Notes: generated by a model from the letters alone, not told the origin. DNA of 64,000 nt from Tetraselmis striata (GCA_006384855.1 VCJN01003259.1:372001-436000); one strand, 5' to 3'. Positions 1 through 10,560 are shown, numbered from the stretch's first letter. A program made the numbers and translations.

Positions 1-979
1 GAAATCCCGCGTACATTACTGCTTTACATCCCGCGGCATTGTTTCTCAGATAAACAATAACGCCCGCGAAGGCGGCGCGCGTCCTTGTGGCGAGATGGTC
101 GGCTCGAATGTTGGTGGTGGTGAAAATTGATACTTATTTTTTCGAGTAGGTGGTCTGCGCTGCGGTATATACTCAGCAGTCGGCGGGATGCCACGCCGGC
201 GCTATCAAGCGTGTATGGTAATCTAGTCAGCAGTGCCAATGAGATTACGTAGGAGGGCATTTAGTGAGGTCGAGATCTAGGGTTGTGACCCTAACATACA
301 TGATCTCCTCACATTCCTCCCCGCAGTCAATTGGCGGTGATATATGTGGAAACGTGTATGGCAGCGCAGTAAGTGTTGTGGCAGCAAATGCAGGCAACAA
401 CACATGTCATTGTCAGGTGACAGTCACACGCTGAAAAATCAGCATGGCAGATTTTCAGAGTTGAAACTCCGAAGTGAATGTTAGTCAACGACAGGGAATT
501 TGGTGTGTCACAGGTATAATATAATAATGACACAAAAGGTGGTTGAGGTTTTTGTATGTGTTTTGGAGGCGATATATGTATGTGTGAATGACAATGTATG
601 TTACGCCATTGATGGCCCGAACATGGAAGACCCAAAGACCACATCATGTTGTGGCCCCGATGCAAAATAGAGCGGACATGTTGGTAAAGGGCAATGATCA
701 TTGTGCATTGTTGAGAGGAACTCTCAAAGCCGGACTACCGTGTGAACCAGTACCCCTCCGAAGACATGGCACCCACGGCGGTATGTTGTCACGTGGTTCA
801 TCATGACGGGTTCTACCTTGCCAGAATTAAATGGATCTTGCCTCCGGGTTGGAACCGATTATTGAGACAAGTGGCAGTCATGACCATGACCCGCACTTAG
901 GGCGTTCCCCTGGGGATACGATCGGTTGAGCACAATCCACGCCATTGATTGATTCCTAAAGGTGCCACCACATCGGAAC
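1..979. other. Left flank, no gene recognised
   Basis: No open frame here resembles a known protein. The stretch ends in the CCAG that forms the left target-site duplication of the gypsy element. A plus-strand frame around 742-890 stays open, but I recognise no domain in it. Confidence 0.4.
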
Positions 980-983
980 CCAG
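980..983. repeat. Target-site duplication of the gypsy element (left)
   Basis: CCAG lies directly before the left LTR, and CCAG recurs at 15242-15245 directly after the last bases of the right LTR. Four to five bases is the usual Ty3/gypsy duplication size. A solo LTR of the same family at 17127-17354 also has a 4-bp duplication (CGGC). Confidence 0.7.
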
Positions 984-1469
984 TGCGGCAGTCTCAGCCG
1001 GATAGAGACTGCAGGGACAAACAAAGGTGGTGTGCAGTGGTGGTGCAGAGGCGAGAGGCTACAGTGTTTTTCAGCATAGAACAATTGTTACAAGTTGTCA
1101 CCACCCGCTGCTACAAATAATCTAGCTATCGTCGGCATTGGCCATCAGGCCATGCCGACCACTAGCAGCACGCCCACTGCAAAGGGCGTCACCATGGAGA
1201 GTCAGACTGAAGGCAGAACGTCAGCCCCGTCATTGTACGGCAATACATAACATATGCCCTGCACTGTCAAGAATAGAATATATCTGACAGACAGGCAGAC
1301 ATAATTATATATAATACAGCAGGCCGATATACGAGTACTCGTGCGCGTGACATGCGCGCACTCGTACTCTAGTACCCGTAGAATGTACATCATTCAGTGG
1401 TACCGGCTCTCGTACTGTATTATGCCAAAGATAGCGCATGACAGGTTACAATACAGTATAACTGTCACA
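984..1469 (-). repeat. Gypsy 3' LTR
   Basis: A near-identical copy lies at 7221-7703, continuing at 15238-15241. In plus orientation it begins TGCGGCAGTCTC and ends CTGTCACA, so it has TG..CA termini. The element's polypurine tract abuts it. Confidence 0.88.
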
Positions 1470-1487
1470 CTACATCTCTCCCCCCTT
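1470..1487 (-). promoter_or_regulatory. Polypurine tract
   Basis: The minus strand reads AAGGGGGGAGAGATGTAG immediately before the LTR start TGTGACAG. This is the expected position and composition for the plus-strand primer of a reverse-transcribing LTR element. Confidence 0.7.
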
Positions 1488-1506
1488 GGACAACATAAAG
1501 CAGTAT

Positions 1507-3228
1507 TCAATTTGCAGTTGGAATTCTAGCCGGATATTTAGCCGCATGCTGCAGAAACTCATCTGACTCAGCAAATTGCAGCCACATCGGCGTATCCAGA
1601 AAACTTTGCAAAGCAACAGTTCGTTTTACATCAAACAAACGATGCCAAACATGTGCAATAGTTTTATCTACAAAGTGCACCAGAAATTGCAATTGAGATC
1701 CTTTGCGGCCAGGCATCAAGCCAACTTTGACTGCGGATATCTTTTCAATTTCAAACTCCTGGCTGTCAGGATCTTCCTCAGAACCCGTGACCATTGGCAC
1801 AACCGGACGAATAGATGCAGTCGGACAAGGCCGCAAACTATTCACATGGAAAACCGGATGCAACTTCATCCCCGGAGGCAACTGCAACCGGAAACTATAA
1901 TTGCCAATCTTCTCAATAATCGGAAAAGGACCCAACTGCCTATCCATTAACTTCTGGTTAGGTTGGCCTTTGATTTTCAGAAAGCGAGTTACAATACTCA
2001 CTTTATCTCCAACATTGAAAACGGGAACATCCCTCTGTTGCCTTTCCGTAGGACGAACAGTCAACTCATCCTTATGAATTGCCAAAATCGATTTGACTAA
2101 GTCATGGATGTCTTTTATATTCTGGATTTTCTGTTGAGCACTGACTGACACAGGTATTGTGGGCCTCATGGCAAACAATAAGTCAGGAGGTGTTTCAGGA
2201 TTAAATCCGTAATTAACCTCAAACGGTGTATGCTCAATACCAAGTGCACGATTAGAATTATACGAAAATTCCATCAACGGCAATTGATCAACCCAATTGG
2301 TGCCATCAAAGCAACAAAACGCTCGAGCCAGTTCACAGACAATGGCATTGATCCTTTCAGTCAGACCATCCGTTTCAGGATGTTGGCCACTAGACATGTT
2401 TAACTTAGTGCCTAGGCGACGCCACAAAGTCTGCCAAAAAGACGACATAAATCTCGGATCACGGTCCGAAATTATAACCCTTGGTAAACCATGCAGCCTG
2501 TATACTTCCTTCAGAAATAATTCAGCTGAATATTCACCAGTCACAGTTTTAATCGTCGGAATAAAATGTGCTTGACGGGTTAGATGGCATACAACAACCA
2601 ACATTGCATCAAAACCATTACTCACAGGTAAATCGGTAATGAAATCCAAACCAACCGAGTGCCATGGACGTGGCGGCACTGGAAGCGGCTGCGTCGGTGC
2701 TGCCGGCTGCGGACGAGAACGTACCCGCCTACAGGTTGGACAATTATCACAATAGGCTTTCACGTCATGACGTATACGCGTCCACCAAAAACGATCCAAG
2801 GCACGTGCCAAGGTACTCTGAACAGCCCGGTGCCCAGTAGTATCATGTAGCTCATACAATACTTTGTTAATGAGCTGACGGTTATTAGGGATGCATAGGC
2901 ATTTATGTCTCCAAAACAATCCGTCGCGTTTGGACACATGTCCCGACTTCATCCATCCCCCCCATTCGGAATAGAAGTCGTCTGCCACATACCCCGTTTT
3001 TATCATGTCGAGTATGTCATCACTAAGCTTTAGAGCACTCACACTCATAGAAGCTATGGCAGAAAACAGTGGGGTGTGTACACCTTCAAGTGTCTCAACC
3101 GCGTCCGGCACATCCCCGGTCCAATAAAGGCCACCGAAACTTAACGGTTTAAAAATCCGGTCTACGAGACAACGGATCTGCCTTATTCCACTTGCCTTTT
3201 CTGTACGCAAGGGACATCGAACCAACAT
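1507..3228 (-). CDS. Gypsy integrase (C-terminal part of pol)
   Basis: Integrase splices reverse-transcribed element DNA into the host genome. The 573-residue frame shows an HHCC zinc-binding domain (H128, H133, C160, C163), then the catalytic core with D195 (LDFITDLP), D256 (IISDRDPRF) and E292 (TDGLTERIN). These are the three metal-binding residues of the DDE family. After the core come a beta-rich segment and a C-terminal stretch with aromatic and basic residues (EFEIEKI.., LQFLVHFVDKT..W) that resembles a chromodomain, as in chromoviruses; that last point is inference. In an intact element it would be the end of a pol polyprotein. Here it is separated from the RT by broken sequence, so the listed start is only the first ATG of an open frame. 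The integrase core itself looks undamaged. Confidence 0.9.
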   Translation of the reverse strand: MLVRCPLRTEKASGIRQIRCLVDRIFKPLSFGGLYWTGDVPDAVETLEGVHTPLFSAIASMSVSALKLSDDILDMIKTGYVADDFYSEWGGWMKSGHVSKRDGLFWRHKCLCIPNNRQLINKVLYELHDTTGHRAVQSTLARALDRFWWTRIRHDVKAYCDNCPTCRRVRSRPQPAAPTQPLPVPPRPWHSVGLDFITDLPVSNGFDAMLVVVCHLTRQAHFIPTIKTVTGEYSAELFLKEVYRLHGLPRVIISDRDPRFMSSFWQTLWRRLGTKLNMSSGQHPETDGLTERINAIVCELARAFCCFDGTNWVDQLPLMEFSYNSNRALGIEHTPFEVNYGFNPETPPDLLFAMRPTIPVSVSAQQKIQNIKDIHDLVKSILAIHKDELTVRPTERQQRDVPVFNVGDKVSIVTRFLKIKGQPNQKLMDRQLGPFPIIEKIGNYSFRLQLPPGMKLHPVFHVNSLRPCPTASIRPVVPMVTGSEEDPDSQEFEIEKISAVKVGLMPGRKGSQLQFLVHFVDKTIAHVWHRLFDVKRTVALQSFLDTPMWLQFAESDEFLQHAAKYPARIPTAN

Positions 3229-3239
3229 AAGGCTTAAGT

Positions 3240-3538
3240 CGCGAACATAGCGAGCTTAGCGCTTATTCATCCGTTCTGTAGGTTGCCTGAGCAAATGCCG
3301 TAGGGTGTCATTGTCTGAAACAAAGGAATCGACGGCAACCTTCAAGGTAACACATCCAATGCTTAATAGACCCACAGATGGCTAATGCCTCTAGGTCATA
3401 AGCAGAGTAAGTATTCCCACGCTCAGCTGTATTCAGCTTCCGCGCCCAGAATGCCACTGGTTGAGAGCCTCCTCCCTAGTCCTGCAATACTACTGCAGCT
3501 AGCCCTACGTTGGACGCATCTGTCGCTGCGGTAGAACG
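3240..3538 (-). pseudogene. Gypsy RNase H remnant
   Basis: Minus-strand translation across this interval gives a recognisable RNase H block: TDASNVGLAAVVLQD, then GGGSQPVAFWARKLN, then AERGNTYSAYDLEALAI. These match the TDAS start, the FASRKL-like strand and the E-L-A helix of gypsy RNase H. Stop codons and frame changes interrupt it, so it cannot be made as one piece with its neighbours. Confidence 0.7.
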
Positions 3539-4003
3539 TCACATCAATGCCCACTTCCACAGTATGGTCAGACAAGGTGCGGAAATCAACGGCAGACGAA
3601 GAGTCTCGAAAGCTTCCTGACAGTAAGGACTCCAGTCTACAACGGCTGGTTTTGTTTTACGTAACAAATCTGTCAAAGGAGTGGTTAGATCACTGAAATG
3701 GTGAATAAACCTAGAGTAAAAATTGCAAAATTGTACAAAACTTCGCACTTCGCTCTGAGTTTTTGGCACATGCCAACTTTTACCACCGATACAGTATATC
3801 CCCATAGTTAATACTCCATAGATGTCATACCAAAGAAACATTTCTTTAGTTGCAAACATAGGTTATGTTCAGATAATTTCGCCACTACCATACGAATATA
3901 TGTTCAAAGTGGTCAACATAATTCTCTGAATATATACAAATATCATCAAGATATACAACAACAAATTTACGCAAAAGGGACATAAGATAGCATTCATCAT
4001 ACG
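3539..4003 (-). pseudogene. Gypsy reverse transcriptase, YLDD palm and thumb, broken
   Basis: Around 3940-3960 the minus strand reads VVYLDDICIYS, the catalytic YxDD box of reverse transcriptase followed by the usual hydrophobic strand. After a frame change, the open frame at 3539-3859 continues with the thumb/connection region (SEVRSFVQFCNFYSRFI, then TTPLTDLLRK and W..YCQEAFE), which is typical of Ty3 elements. It is out of frame with the RT N-terminal half at 4004-4789. Confidence 0.75.
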
Positions 4004-4789
4004 TTAGAAAATTGCAGGGGCATTGCATAACCCAAATGGCATAACAGTCCATTTTAATAATCCATCAGATGTATCCTCCTCAGCTATAGCAACCTGCCAA
4101 TAACCGGAGGCTAAATCTAAATGGGTATAGCATCGAGCTTTTCTCAACTCATCAAGAGTTTCATCAATACGCGGTAAGGGATACGCATCCTTCCGAGTAA
4201 CATCATTGAGACCACGAAAGTCTACACATAACCGGAGAGATCCATCCGCCTTCCTAACAAAAAGAATAGGCGAGCCAAACTCAGATTGACTAGGACGTAC
4301 AAGTCCGGCTTCAATAGCTGATTTTAATTGGCGATCTAACTCGGCACGCTCAGCCGGGGACAACCGATTGAGACGTTGTTTCTTCATAGTACCAGTAAGA
4401 TCAATCTTATGGTCCCATGGTCGATGCTGCGGAGCACTATCAACCGGTCGCAACACATCCGGAAATTCATCACAAAGAATTTTACGAACAGCCTCCTCAT
4501 GCTCAGGTAGCATTGCATCATCCAAATGCAGATTAGGGTCATCCTTAATCACACTTATTTGGACAGAATAGAACTCAGCCACACGGGGCTTTGCTTTCCC
4601 TCCCCTCGCCGTTTTCCGCATTAATGTCATCAATTTAATTGCAGAAACCGAACTACATGCGGGTCGGCGTTCTATTGTTTCAAACTGGATTTCTGTACCA
4701 TCAATTAGGGTTAAGATACGATTCTCCCCATATTGTACAGATACTTGCGCTTCATCAAGCCAAGTTAATCCTAATACAACATCAGCCAC
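4004..4789 (-). CDS. Gypsy protease end plus reverse transcriptase N-terminal half (fragment)
   Basis: The frame begins with ADVVLGLTWLDEA, the conserved C-terminal flap-to-RT linker of retropepsins (normally D-V-I-L-G-M-x-W-L). It then runs into RT fingers and palm: SPILFVRKADGSLRLCVDFR, NDVTRKDAYPLPRIDETLDE, YTHLDLASGYWQVAI (the first catalytic Asp lies in LDLASGY) and VMPFGLCNAPAIF. Between the Asp motif and VMPFGL the usual K-T-A-F block is shortened (DTSDGLLKWTVMPFGL), which suggests a small deletion. The frame stops right after NAPAIF and the YLDD box continues in another frame. The upstream protease half overlaps this ORF in a different frame. Confidence 0.85.
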   Translation of the reverse strand: MADVVLGLTWLDEAQVSVQYGENRILTLIDGTEIQFETIERRPACSSVSAIKLMTLMRKTARGGKAKPRVAEFYSVQISVIKDDPNLHLDDAMLPEHEEAVRKILCDEFPDVLRPVDSAPQHRPWDHKIDLTGTMKKQRLNRLSPAERAELDRQLKSAIEAGLVRPSQSEFGSPILFVRKADGSLRLCVDFRGLNDVTRKDAYPLPRIDETLDELRKARCYTHLDLASGYWQVAIAEEDTSDGLLKWTVMPFGLCNAPAIF

Positions 4790-5295
4790 ATTGAGTTCTC
4801 GAAGAACATAAATACTCGGTTCTCAAAAGAGTGTCCTGCTATATCAAATGTAATGGTAACGATCTGTGTACAACTCACACGTTGACCATTAGCAAGACGA
4901 ACCGGAATTTTCTTCTGAAGTTTCTCAATCTGAATATTATTTTTACGGACAAAGTCCTCAGAAACAAAATTCAGTGATGCTGCATTATCTACCAATGCAT
5001 CTACATGAGCACAGGTATTTAAGCTGATTTCAACCTTTAATAGTGGCCTGGGATCGTCCCATTTACTTAATGAAGCCACAGTAGCTGGTTGTGATACATT
5101 ATCAACATTATCAGCCGACACATTAACGGTTTCTGAGTCAAAAATATTTTGGTTGACATTTTCTGACTCCACGTTAAAATCCTGAGTGTCCGCAGACACC
5201 TCCCCATCAACATTAGGTGAGCAGGATTCATCCATAATATCATCAGGTATACTACATTCATTGTCCACCAGCCATATACGAATGGGCCACGGCAC
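4771..5295 (-). CDS. Gypsy aspartic protease region (fragment)
   Basis: An acidic N-terminal stretch precedes a retropepsin-like core: VDALVDNAASLNFVSEDFV, then RLANGQRV and a hydrophobic strand. The position equivalent to the catalytic D-S/T-G triad reads D-N-A. The Asp is kept, but the usual S/T and Gly are not. The frame runs out in ENSMWLMLY while the protease C-terminal strand continues in the overlapping frame (ADVVLGLTWL). A frame change near 4805-4812 therefore separates them. Whether D-N-A is a family variant or decay cannot be told from one copy. Confidence 0.7.
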   Translation of the reverse strand: MPWPIRIWLVDNECSIPDDIMDESCSPNVDGEVSADTQDFNVESENVNQNIFDSETVNVSADNVDNVSQPATVASLSKWDDPRPLLKVEISLNTCAHVDALVDNAASLNFVSEDFVRKNNIQIEKLQKKIPVRLANGQRVSCTQIVTITFDIAGHSFENRVFMFFENSMWLMLY

Positions 5296-5349
5296 AGGGC
5301 GAACATCATATGGACAGTAGCATTATCTGGTGATAAACGGGTAAACATA

Positions 5350-6248
5350 GGCGTTCTAGCCGGGAACTCTTGGATTAGTTTCTAATGCTTTGTCATAGCA
5401 TTAAACTTCTCCCAAGCTGGTAGTATAAAAACACCCAGAGTATCATTACGATTAGCTTTACGACACTGTTCAAAGTGTGCAGCAGCAATTTGTTCTACTC
5501 TGTTCCATGGTGGATGTATATATACTCGTTCACCAGCTAAGTCCCGTTCTAAAACTGATTCGTTGACCAGAACAAAATGGCAGATCCTTATGGGTATTCA
5601 ATCCCTCATAATCTGCACATCCCTCTAAAGTAAACTTATACTTATCATAGAGGGGGTCAAAGATACGATCCACCAGTCTCCAGGTAACACCAGTATGTGT
5701 ACTAGAAGTCTGGACATATTTACGACGGATATAGCTTTTACTCGACGACGACCCGACAATTTTCGAGCTGCTGTAACGAGTATGCTTTTCGTATCTATAT
5801 CTGATGCGTTACTACCAGTACGTATCAGTAGGTGCATCTACAGGGGCACGAGTAGAATCTGACGGTACATCATCATCATCATCTAAAGTGCGTAAAGTGC
5901 GTACTGACCTTGGATGTGCCGAGGCAACTTGCCGAGGGAGCGGTCGCCACTGAAAAGACCATAGCAAAGGTCGTCGATCAGCGCGTCGACACGTCGACTC
6001 CTCCGCGCTTCTCCTCGGTTAGCAAACATGCGATGCGCCGAGCTCCGCTGCTCCGGATGACAAAGGCCCGCCGTACACTCGACGGTCGTCGGCTCGTTGC
6101 TCAGCTCCTGCCGAATTATCGCCAGTATGTCGTAATATTCTTGGCGCGTACTCGGCGGAAGTCGCGGGCGCTCCAGCACGTCCTGCGATCACCACCTGCA
6201 GGCTATAGATGCAGATGCAGATGCATATGAGCCTATAGATGCATCGAT
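5350..6248 (-). pseudogene. Gypsy gag-pol linker region, degenerate
   Basis: Several minus-strand frames carry protein-like pieces broken by stops. Around 5355-5460 they give FILPAWEKFNAMTK and EFPARTPMFTRLSPDN, a tryptophan-rich block I associate with gag-pol polyproteins of algal gypsy elements. At 5883-6179 there is a 98-residue basic open frame without a recognisable domain. No CCHC zinc knuckle was found. Confidence 0.45.
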
Positions 6249-7148
6249 TCATATGCATATGAAGCTATAGATGCAGTCTTCTCGTTGAAGGTCATGTACT
6301 TGAGCCGATATACGAACGGCTATGACGAACTCGGTCGCAGTAGCAGGTAGTCGTTCTTTCAGCTCCATACAGTAGAACTCGGTCGCTATGTCGACAGCCA
6401 TGTAGTCGTCGACGACCTCCCACAAAGGTGACTCGTCGAAGCCAAAACGGAACGGTACAGTAACAGGTACGCCAGGGTAGCTCTTGTTGGTCCATATACC
6501 AGAAGTCGTAACGGCCTTATACACGTTCGACCACTTGTCGACGACTGCCGAGTGTATGGCTTGCGATGCGACATAGGGAACGGCACGACACCATTTACCC
6601 CGCAGGTGCGCAGCTATCTCGGTAGTATATGACGGGCGACCATTGCCAGGTTCGACAGTGATTCGATCAGGGAAACGAGGACCATTATCAGCAGGCGGGT
6701 CGACCGCTACTTGAGGTCCAACAAACGGTATCAGATTATCGTTCACCAGCTGCTCAGCACGGTATGGCCAACGAGTATCATTCTTCAGCTCATAATAATT
6801 CACTCGAGCCTCGTACAGAAAGCAGTCGGTTCCATCGATAGTCACACAGTCGAAGAGATTCAGGTCAGCCGGATTCATCGTGATCCCGGTTTCAGTTTGC
6901 AGCATACGCACTGCGAGTTCGCGAACTGACAGGTCGATAAGTGTCGAGGTCCCACAGGGCAGAAAAGCAGTGTTATTATGATTCGGTTCAACAGTCATCA
7001 TAATGTCACGCTCAGCACCAGCTCCAGTGCCTGAAGTAACAATCACAGATGCTGTGACACCGCAGTCGAAGGGTAGCTTAGTGTCTGCGTCCCGCTCTCG
7101 AGCCGCCAGTTGTGCGCGCGAAAACTTGCGCCTCATCACGTCACTCAT
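6249..7148 (-). CDS. First ORF of the gypsy element, unrecognised (gag position)
   Basis: An open frame of about 299 codons begins just inside the 5' LTR and primer site, where gag normally sits. I chose the ATG at 7146-7148 (MSDVMRRKFSRAQLAARERD) because the frame upstream of it runs through LTR sequence. The protein starts basic and is then mixed, with many aromatic residues and no zinc knuckle, membrane segment or coiled coil visible. It is intact while the pol frames behind it are broken. By position it is probably gag or a capsid-like protein; I do not recognise the fold. Confidence 0.5.
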   Translation of the reverse strand: MSDVMRRKFSRAQLAARERDADTKLPFDCGVTASVIVTSGTGAGAERDIMMTVEPNHNNTAFLPCGTSTLIDLSVRELAVRMLQTETGITMNPADLNLFDCVTIDGTDCFLYEARVNYYELKNDTRWPYRAEQLVNDNLIPFVGPQVAVDPPADNGPRFPDRITVEPGNGRPSYTTEIAAHLRGKWCRAVPYVASQAIHSAVVDKWSNVYKAVTTSGIWTNKSYPGVPVTVPFRFGFDESPLWEVVDDYMAVDIATEFYCMELKERLPATATEFVIAVRISAQVHDLQREDCIYSFICI

Positions 7149-7206
7149 TATACAACAAACGAGGAGTACTTGCAGTGGAAGACTTGAAGAATCTGGAGCT
7201 AACACT

Positions 7207-7219
7207 CGCTCCGAAACCA
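7207..7219 (-). promoter_or_regulatory. Primer-binding site, initiator-Met tRNA type
   Basis: One base inside the 5' LTR the minus strand reads TGGTTTCGGAGCG. The canonical plant initiator-Met primer site starts TGGTATCAGAGC, so ten of twelve positions agree. Position directly after the LTR end GTCGCA supports the call. Confidence 0.65.
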
Positions 7220-7220
7220 G

Positions 7221-7703
7221 TGCGACAGTCTCAGCCGGATAGAGACTGCAAGGACAAACAAAGGTGGGTGTGCAGTGGTGGTGCAGAGGCGAGAGGCTAC
7301 AGTGTTTTTCAGCATAGAACAATTGTTACAAGTTGTCACCACCCGCTGCTACAAATAATCTAGCTATCGTCGGCATTGGCCATCAGGCCATGCCGACCAC
7401 TAGCAGCACGCCCACTGCAAAGGGCGTCACCATGGAGAGTCAGACAGAAGGCAGAACGTCAGCCCCGTCATTGTACGGCAATACATAACATATGCCCTGC
7501 ACTGTCAAGAATAGAATATATCTGACAGACAGGCAGACATAATTATATATAATACAGCAGGCCGATATACGAGTACTCGTGCGCGTGACATGCGCGCACT
7601 CGTACTCTAGTACCCGTAGAATGTACATCATTCAGTGGTACCGGCTCTCGTACTGTATTATGCCAAAGATAGCGCATGACAAGTTACAATACATTATAAC
7701 TGT
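7221..7703 (-). repeat. Gypsy 5' LTR (main part, cut by transposon insertion)
   Basis: It matches the left LTR from its TG start to ..ATAACTGT, where homology stops exactly at the TIR of the CACTA element. The missing last bases (CACA) resume at 15238-15241 after the transposon. Confidence 0.88.
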
Positions 7704-7725
7704 CACTGTGAGATTCAGATGTGAC
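7704..7725 (+). repeat. Left TIR of CACTA element
   Basis: Reverse complement of 15213-15234, perfect over 22 bases, starting CACTG. Confidence 0.9.
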
Positions 7726-8296
7726 ATACAGGTGACGAAGCACTACTCCTAGCGACTATTATTTATCCGTGAAGGCTGCTGCTGGTGGCGGCACGTCCAT
7801 CCAGTTACGTGCGAGTACATCCGGCGTTATTGCCGGCGGGCGATAAATCCTTTTTGTCATCATTCTGGCAGTCGTACCAGCCCGGTGAAGCGTACATGGC
7901 ACTGACGTACAAGGTACAAGGTTGTCCGTGTAGTACCGGGTAGTACGCGATATATTTATTACGCCGGTACCGGGGATGTAGTACCCGGTACCCGGTACCC
8001 GGGCACGAACCCTAGTCGTCCTGTGGATAACTACGACTATTAGTACATGGGAGCGCAAATCGCAGCCGTACGTACTTGGTAACACTGGGGAATTTGCAGT
8101 ACTAGTACTGCTGATCGGGCCTGCCAGCCGTCCGATCAAAGGTCATCAGATGGGCGGTTTGGCTGCCATGTTTTGCCAAAGAGTGCTCACGTTACATAAA
8201 TATTCGCGAGGGGGAGGGCGGGGGCAGGCAGCGGTTTGCCGAAGAATGATTGAATTACAATATTCGCGACAGCTGCCATCGGGGGATGTGGCCCGG

Positions 8297-8393
8297 GGGG
8301 GGGGGGGGGGGGGGGGGACCACGCCCGCCCCGCCCCCCCCCCGCCCCCCCTCGCCGCCAGCCGCTCCCGCCTGGGGGGGGGGGGGGGGGGGGT
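8297..8393. repeat. G and C homopolymer cluster
   Basis: An uninterrupted G run of about 21, then C-rich sequence with runs of about 10, then a second G run of about 20. Similar G or C runs recur in the element near 9017, 10661-10695, 10783-10810, 11769-11790, 12106-12131 and 13542-13558. Confidence 0.9.
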
Positions 8394-8407
8394 AAAGGGG
8401 GCGGGGG

Positions 8408-8968
8408 CTACTGCTTGTTCTTGTTCTTGCGTGCCCGGGGGACCCTCCGCTTCGACGATCTCGCTGCCTCCGCCTCCGCCTCCGCCTCCGCCTCCGCCTG
8501 CGCCTCCGACTCCGCCTCCGACTCCGCGACCGTCAGTTTCTTACCTCGGCGTTTCTTCACTGGCCTCTCCCGCTTCTTGTCATCCGTCAGTGTCTTCACC
8601 ACCCCGGGAGGCTGTGCCGTCGACGACGCCGCCATGAGCTTCCTTACCTTGGCGTCGGGACGCCCCCTGTGCCCAGACACCCACAACAAGCCACAATCGT
8701 TTCGCCTTTAAGCGGCTGAGGATGCGGCCTCCTCGGCCACCACGAGTTGCGCCGCTGGCACTGTGGAAGCCTTGGCGTTGAGGTGGGCCTTACGGCGCTC
8801 CCGGACGAACCTGCGCGCGGCACAAGTTAGCCACGAGTGGGTGCGTGCTAATGCGGAGGATGGAGTGTTTTGTTGCGCGCCCACCTTGTCACGGGTTTCC
8901 TCATGTCTTTCTCGTCCTCCTCGATGCCGGCGGCGCGGACACGCGAGACAACAAGGCTCGCCGCCCAC
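8408..8968 (-). CDS. Possible exons of a CACTA-borne protein, unrecognised
   Basis: Two adjacent minus-strand open frames lie here: 8708-8968 and 8408-8689. The second holds a basic cluster (KKRERPVKKRRGKKLT) followed by an alternating Ala/Glu run and ends in KNKNKQ. The Ala/Glu run is encoded by a CCTCCG-type hexanucleotide microsatellite at about 8463-8520. They may be exons or chance frames in GC-rich DNA; no domain is recognised. Confidence 0.2.
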
Positions 8969-9254
8969 TTTTGCCCGGGGGGGCGAGGTCGGCCATGGCG
9001 CTGTGAGCGGTGAAGGGGGGGGGGGGGGGGGGGGGCGGCCGAGGTGGAGAAACTAACACCCAGTCGACGACCGCCTTCCGCAGCAGTCAACGACACATCG
9101 GAGGCGAGGAGCAGCGCGCCACTACTATTTATATGCACGTATTGTCAAGAGCTAGTCGGTGCGGCATTGTGTCGGTGTAATTTCGCAATGTTTATTGTTG
9201 AAGTAGCACGGCGTAATGGATACGGCGAGTGAATCCGGGATAATGTGTGCGACG

Positions 9255-9306
9255 AATGTGCGCGCGCAGCGGTGTGCGGCGGTGTGCGGCGGTGTGCGGC
9301 GGTGTG
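9255..9306. repeat. Short tandem repeat, GGTGTGCGGC-like unit
   Basis: Four near-perfect copies of an 11-bp unit containing GGTGTGCGGC are visible in a row. Confidence 0.85.
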
Positions 9307-9430
9307 CACCGATGTTAATATAGTGTGAATATTATATCGGCCGTAGACGATCAGGTCTGGCAGCACCGCCCGTGCTTGTAAATAAGCGACAATGGGTCTA
9401 GTCTCCCGCTAGTATGTGCACCGCAAGTGC

Positions 9431-10560
9431 ACTCCGCAAGCCTCGCCTCCATCCGCGTCGGAACCGGTAGTAAGTGTTGTTGTGTGCGCACATCGTGACA
9501 ACATTAAACGGTGGCAATTGCAATTATTAGCGGTGGATAATGTGAAGGCGTTTTCGAAATCGACAGAGAATGAGGCGGTGCTGGCGGAGTGCATTGGCGG
9601 TGCACAGAATAGCGTGTTGCTGGGGTTTTGGCTGCATCGGACGCCGTATTCCCACCCATCCGGCACGGAATGTCCGGTTTTCACACATTTGTGTGTTAAT
9701 AAAGCAGTGTGAATATTACGCGTCTTTTACGCCGGGTGGATGGGCATCCGGCGTCCGATGCACCCCAATTATTTGCAGCACGCTACTCTACGCACCCCCA
9801 ACGCACTCCGCAAGCCTCGCCTCCATCCGCGTCGGAACCGGTAGTAAGTGTTGTTGTGTGCGCACATCGTGACAACATTACACGGCAATTGCAATTAGCG
9901 GTGGACAATGTGAAGGCGTTTTCGAAATCGACAGAGAATGTGGCGGTGCTGGCGGAGTGCATTGGCGGTGCACAGAATAGCGTGTTGCTGGGGTTTTGGC
10001 TGCATCGGACGCCGTATTCCCACCCATCCGGCACGGAATGTCCGGTTTTCACACATTTGTGTGTTAATAAAGTGTGAATATTACGCGTCTTTTACGCCGG
10101 GTGGGTGGGCATCCGGCGTCCGATGCACCCCAATTATTTGCAGCACGCTACTCTACGCACCCCCAACGCACTCCGCAAGCCTCGCCTCCATCCGCGTCGG
10201 AACCGGTAGTAAGTGTTGTTGTGTGCGCACATCGTGACAACATTACACGGTGGCAATTGCAATTACCGGTGGGTAATGTGAAGGCGTTTTCGAAATCGAC
10301 AGAGAATGAGGCGGTGCTGGCGGAGTGCATTGGCGGTGCACAGAATAGCGTGTTGCTGGGGTTTTGGCTGCATCGGACGCCGTATTCCCACCCATCCGGC
10401 ACGGAATGTCCGGTTTTCACACATTTGCGTGTGAATATATATAGTGTGAATATTACGTAGGCGTCTTTTACGCTGGGTGGATGGGCATCCGGCGTCCGAT
10501 GCACCCCGAATCTCACCAACACGCTACTCTACGCACCCCCAACGCATTCCGCCAGCCCCC
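9431..10560. repeat. Triplicated 365-376-bp tandem repeat
   Basis: The string ACTCCGCAAGCCTCGCCTCC recurs at 9431, 9805 and 10170, and a fourth, diverged and truncated unit starts near 10546. Units differ by small indels (for example ATTAGC near 9530). Each unit contains an inverted pair, GCATCGGACGCCG against CGGCGTCCGATGC, about 110 bases apart, so each can fold. Open frames cross the units on both strands but shift between units, so I do not call a protein. Confidence 0.9.

Noticed and set aside
8250..8711. Gly/Pro-rich protein frames around homopolymers
   Set aside because: Composition comes entirely from G and C runs and a hexanucleotide repeat; frames on both strands are equally open.
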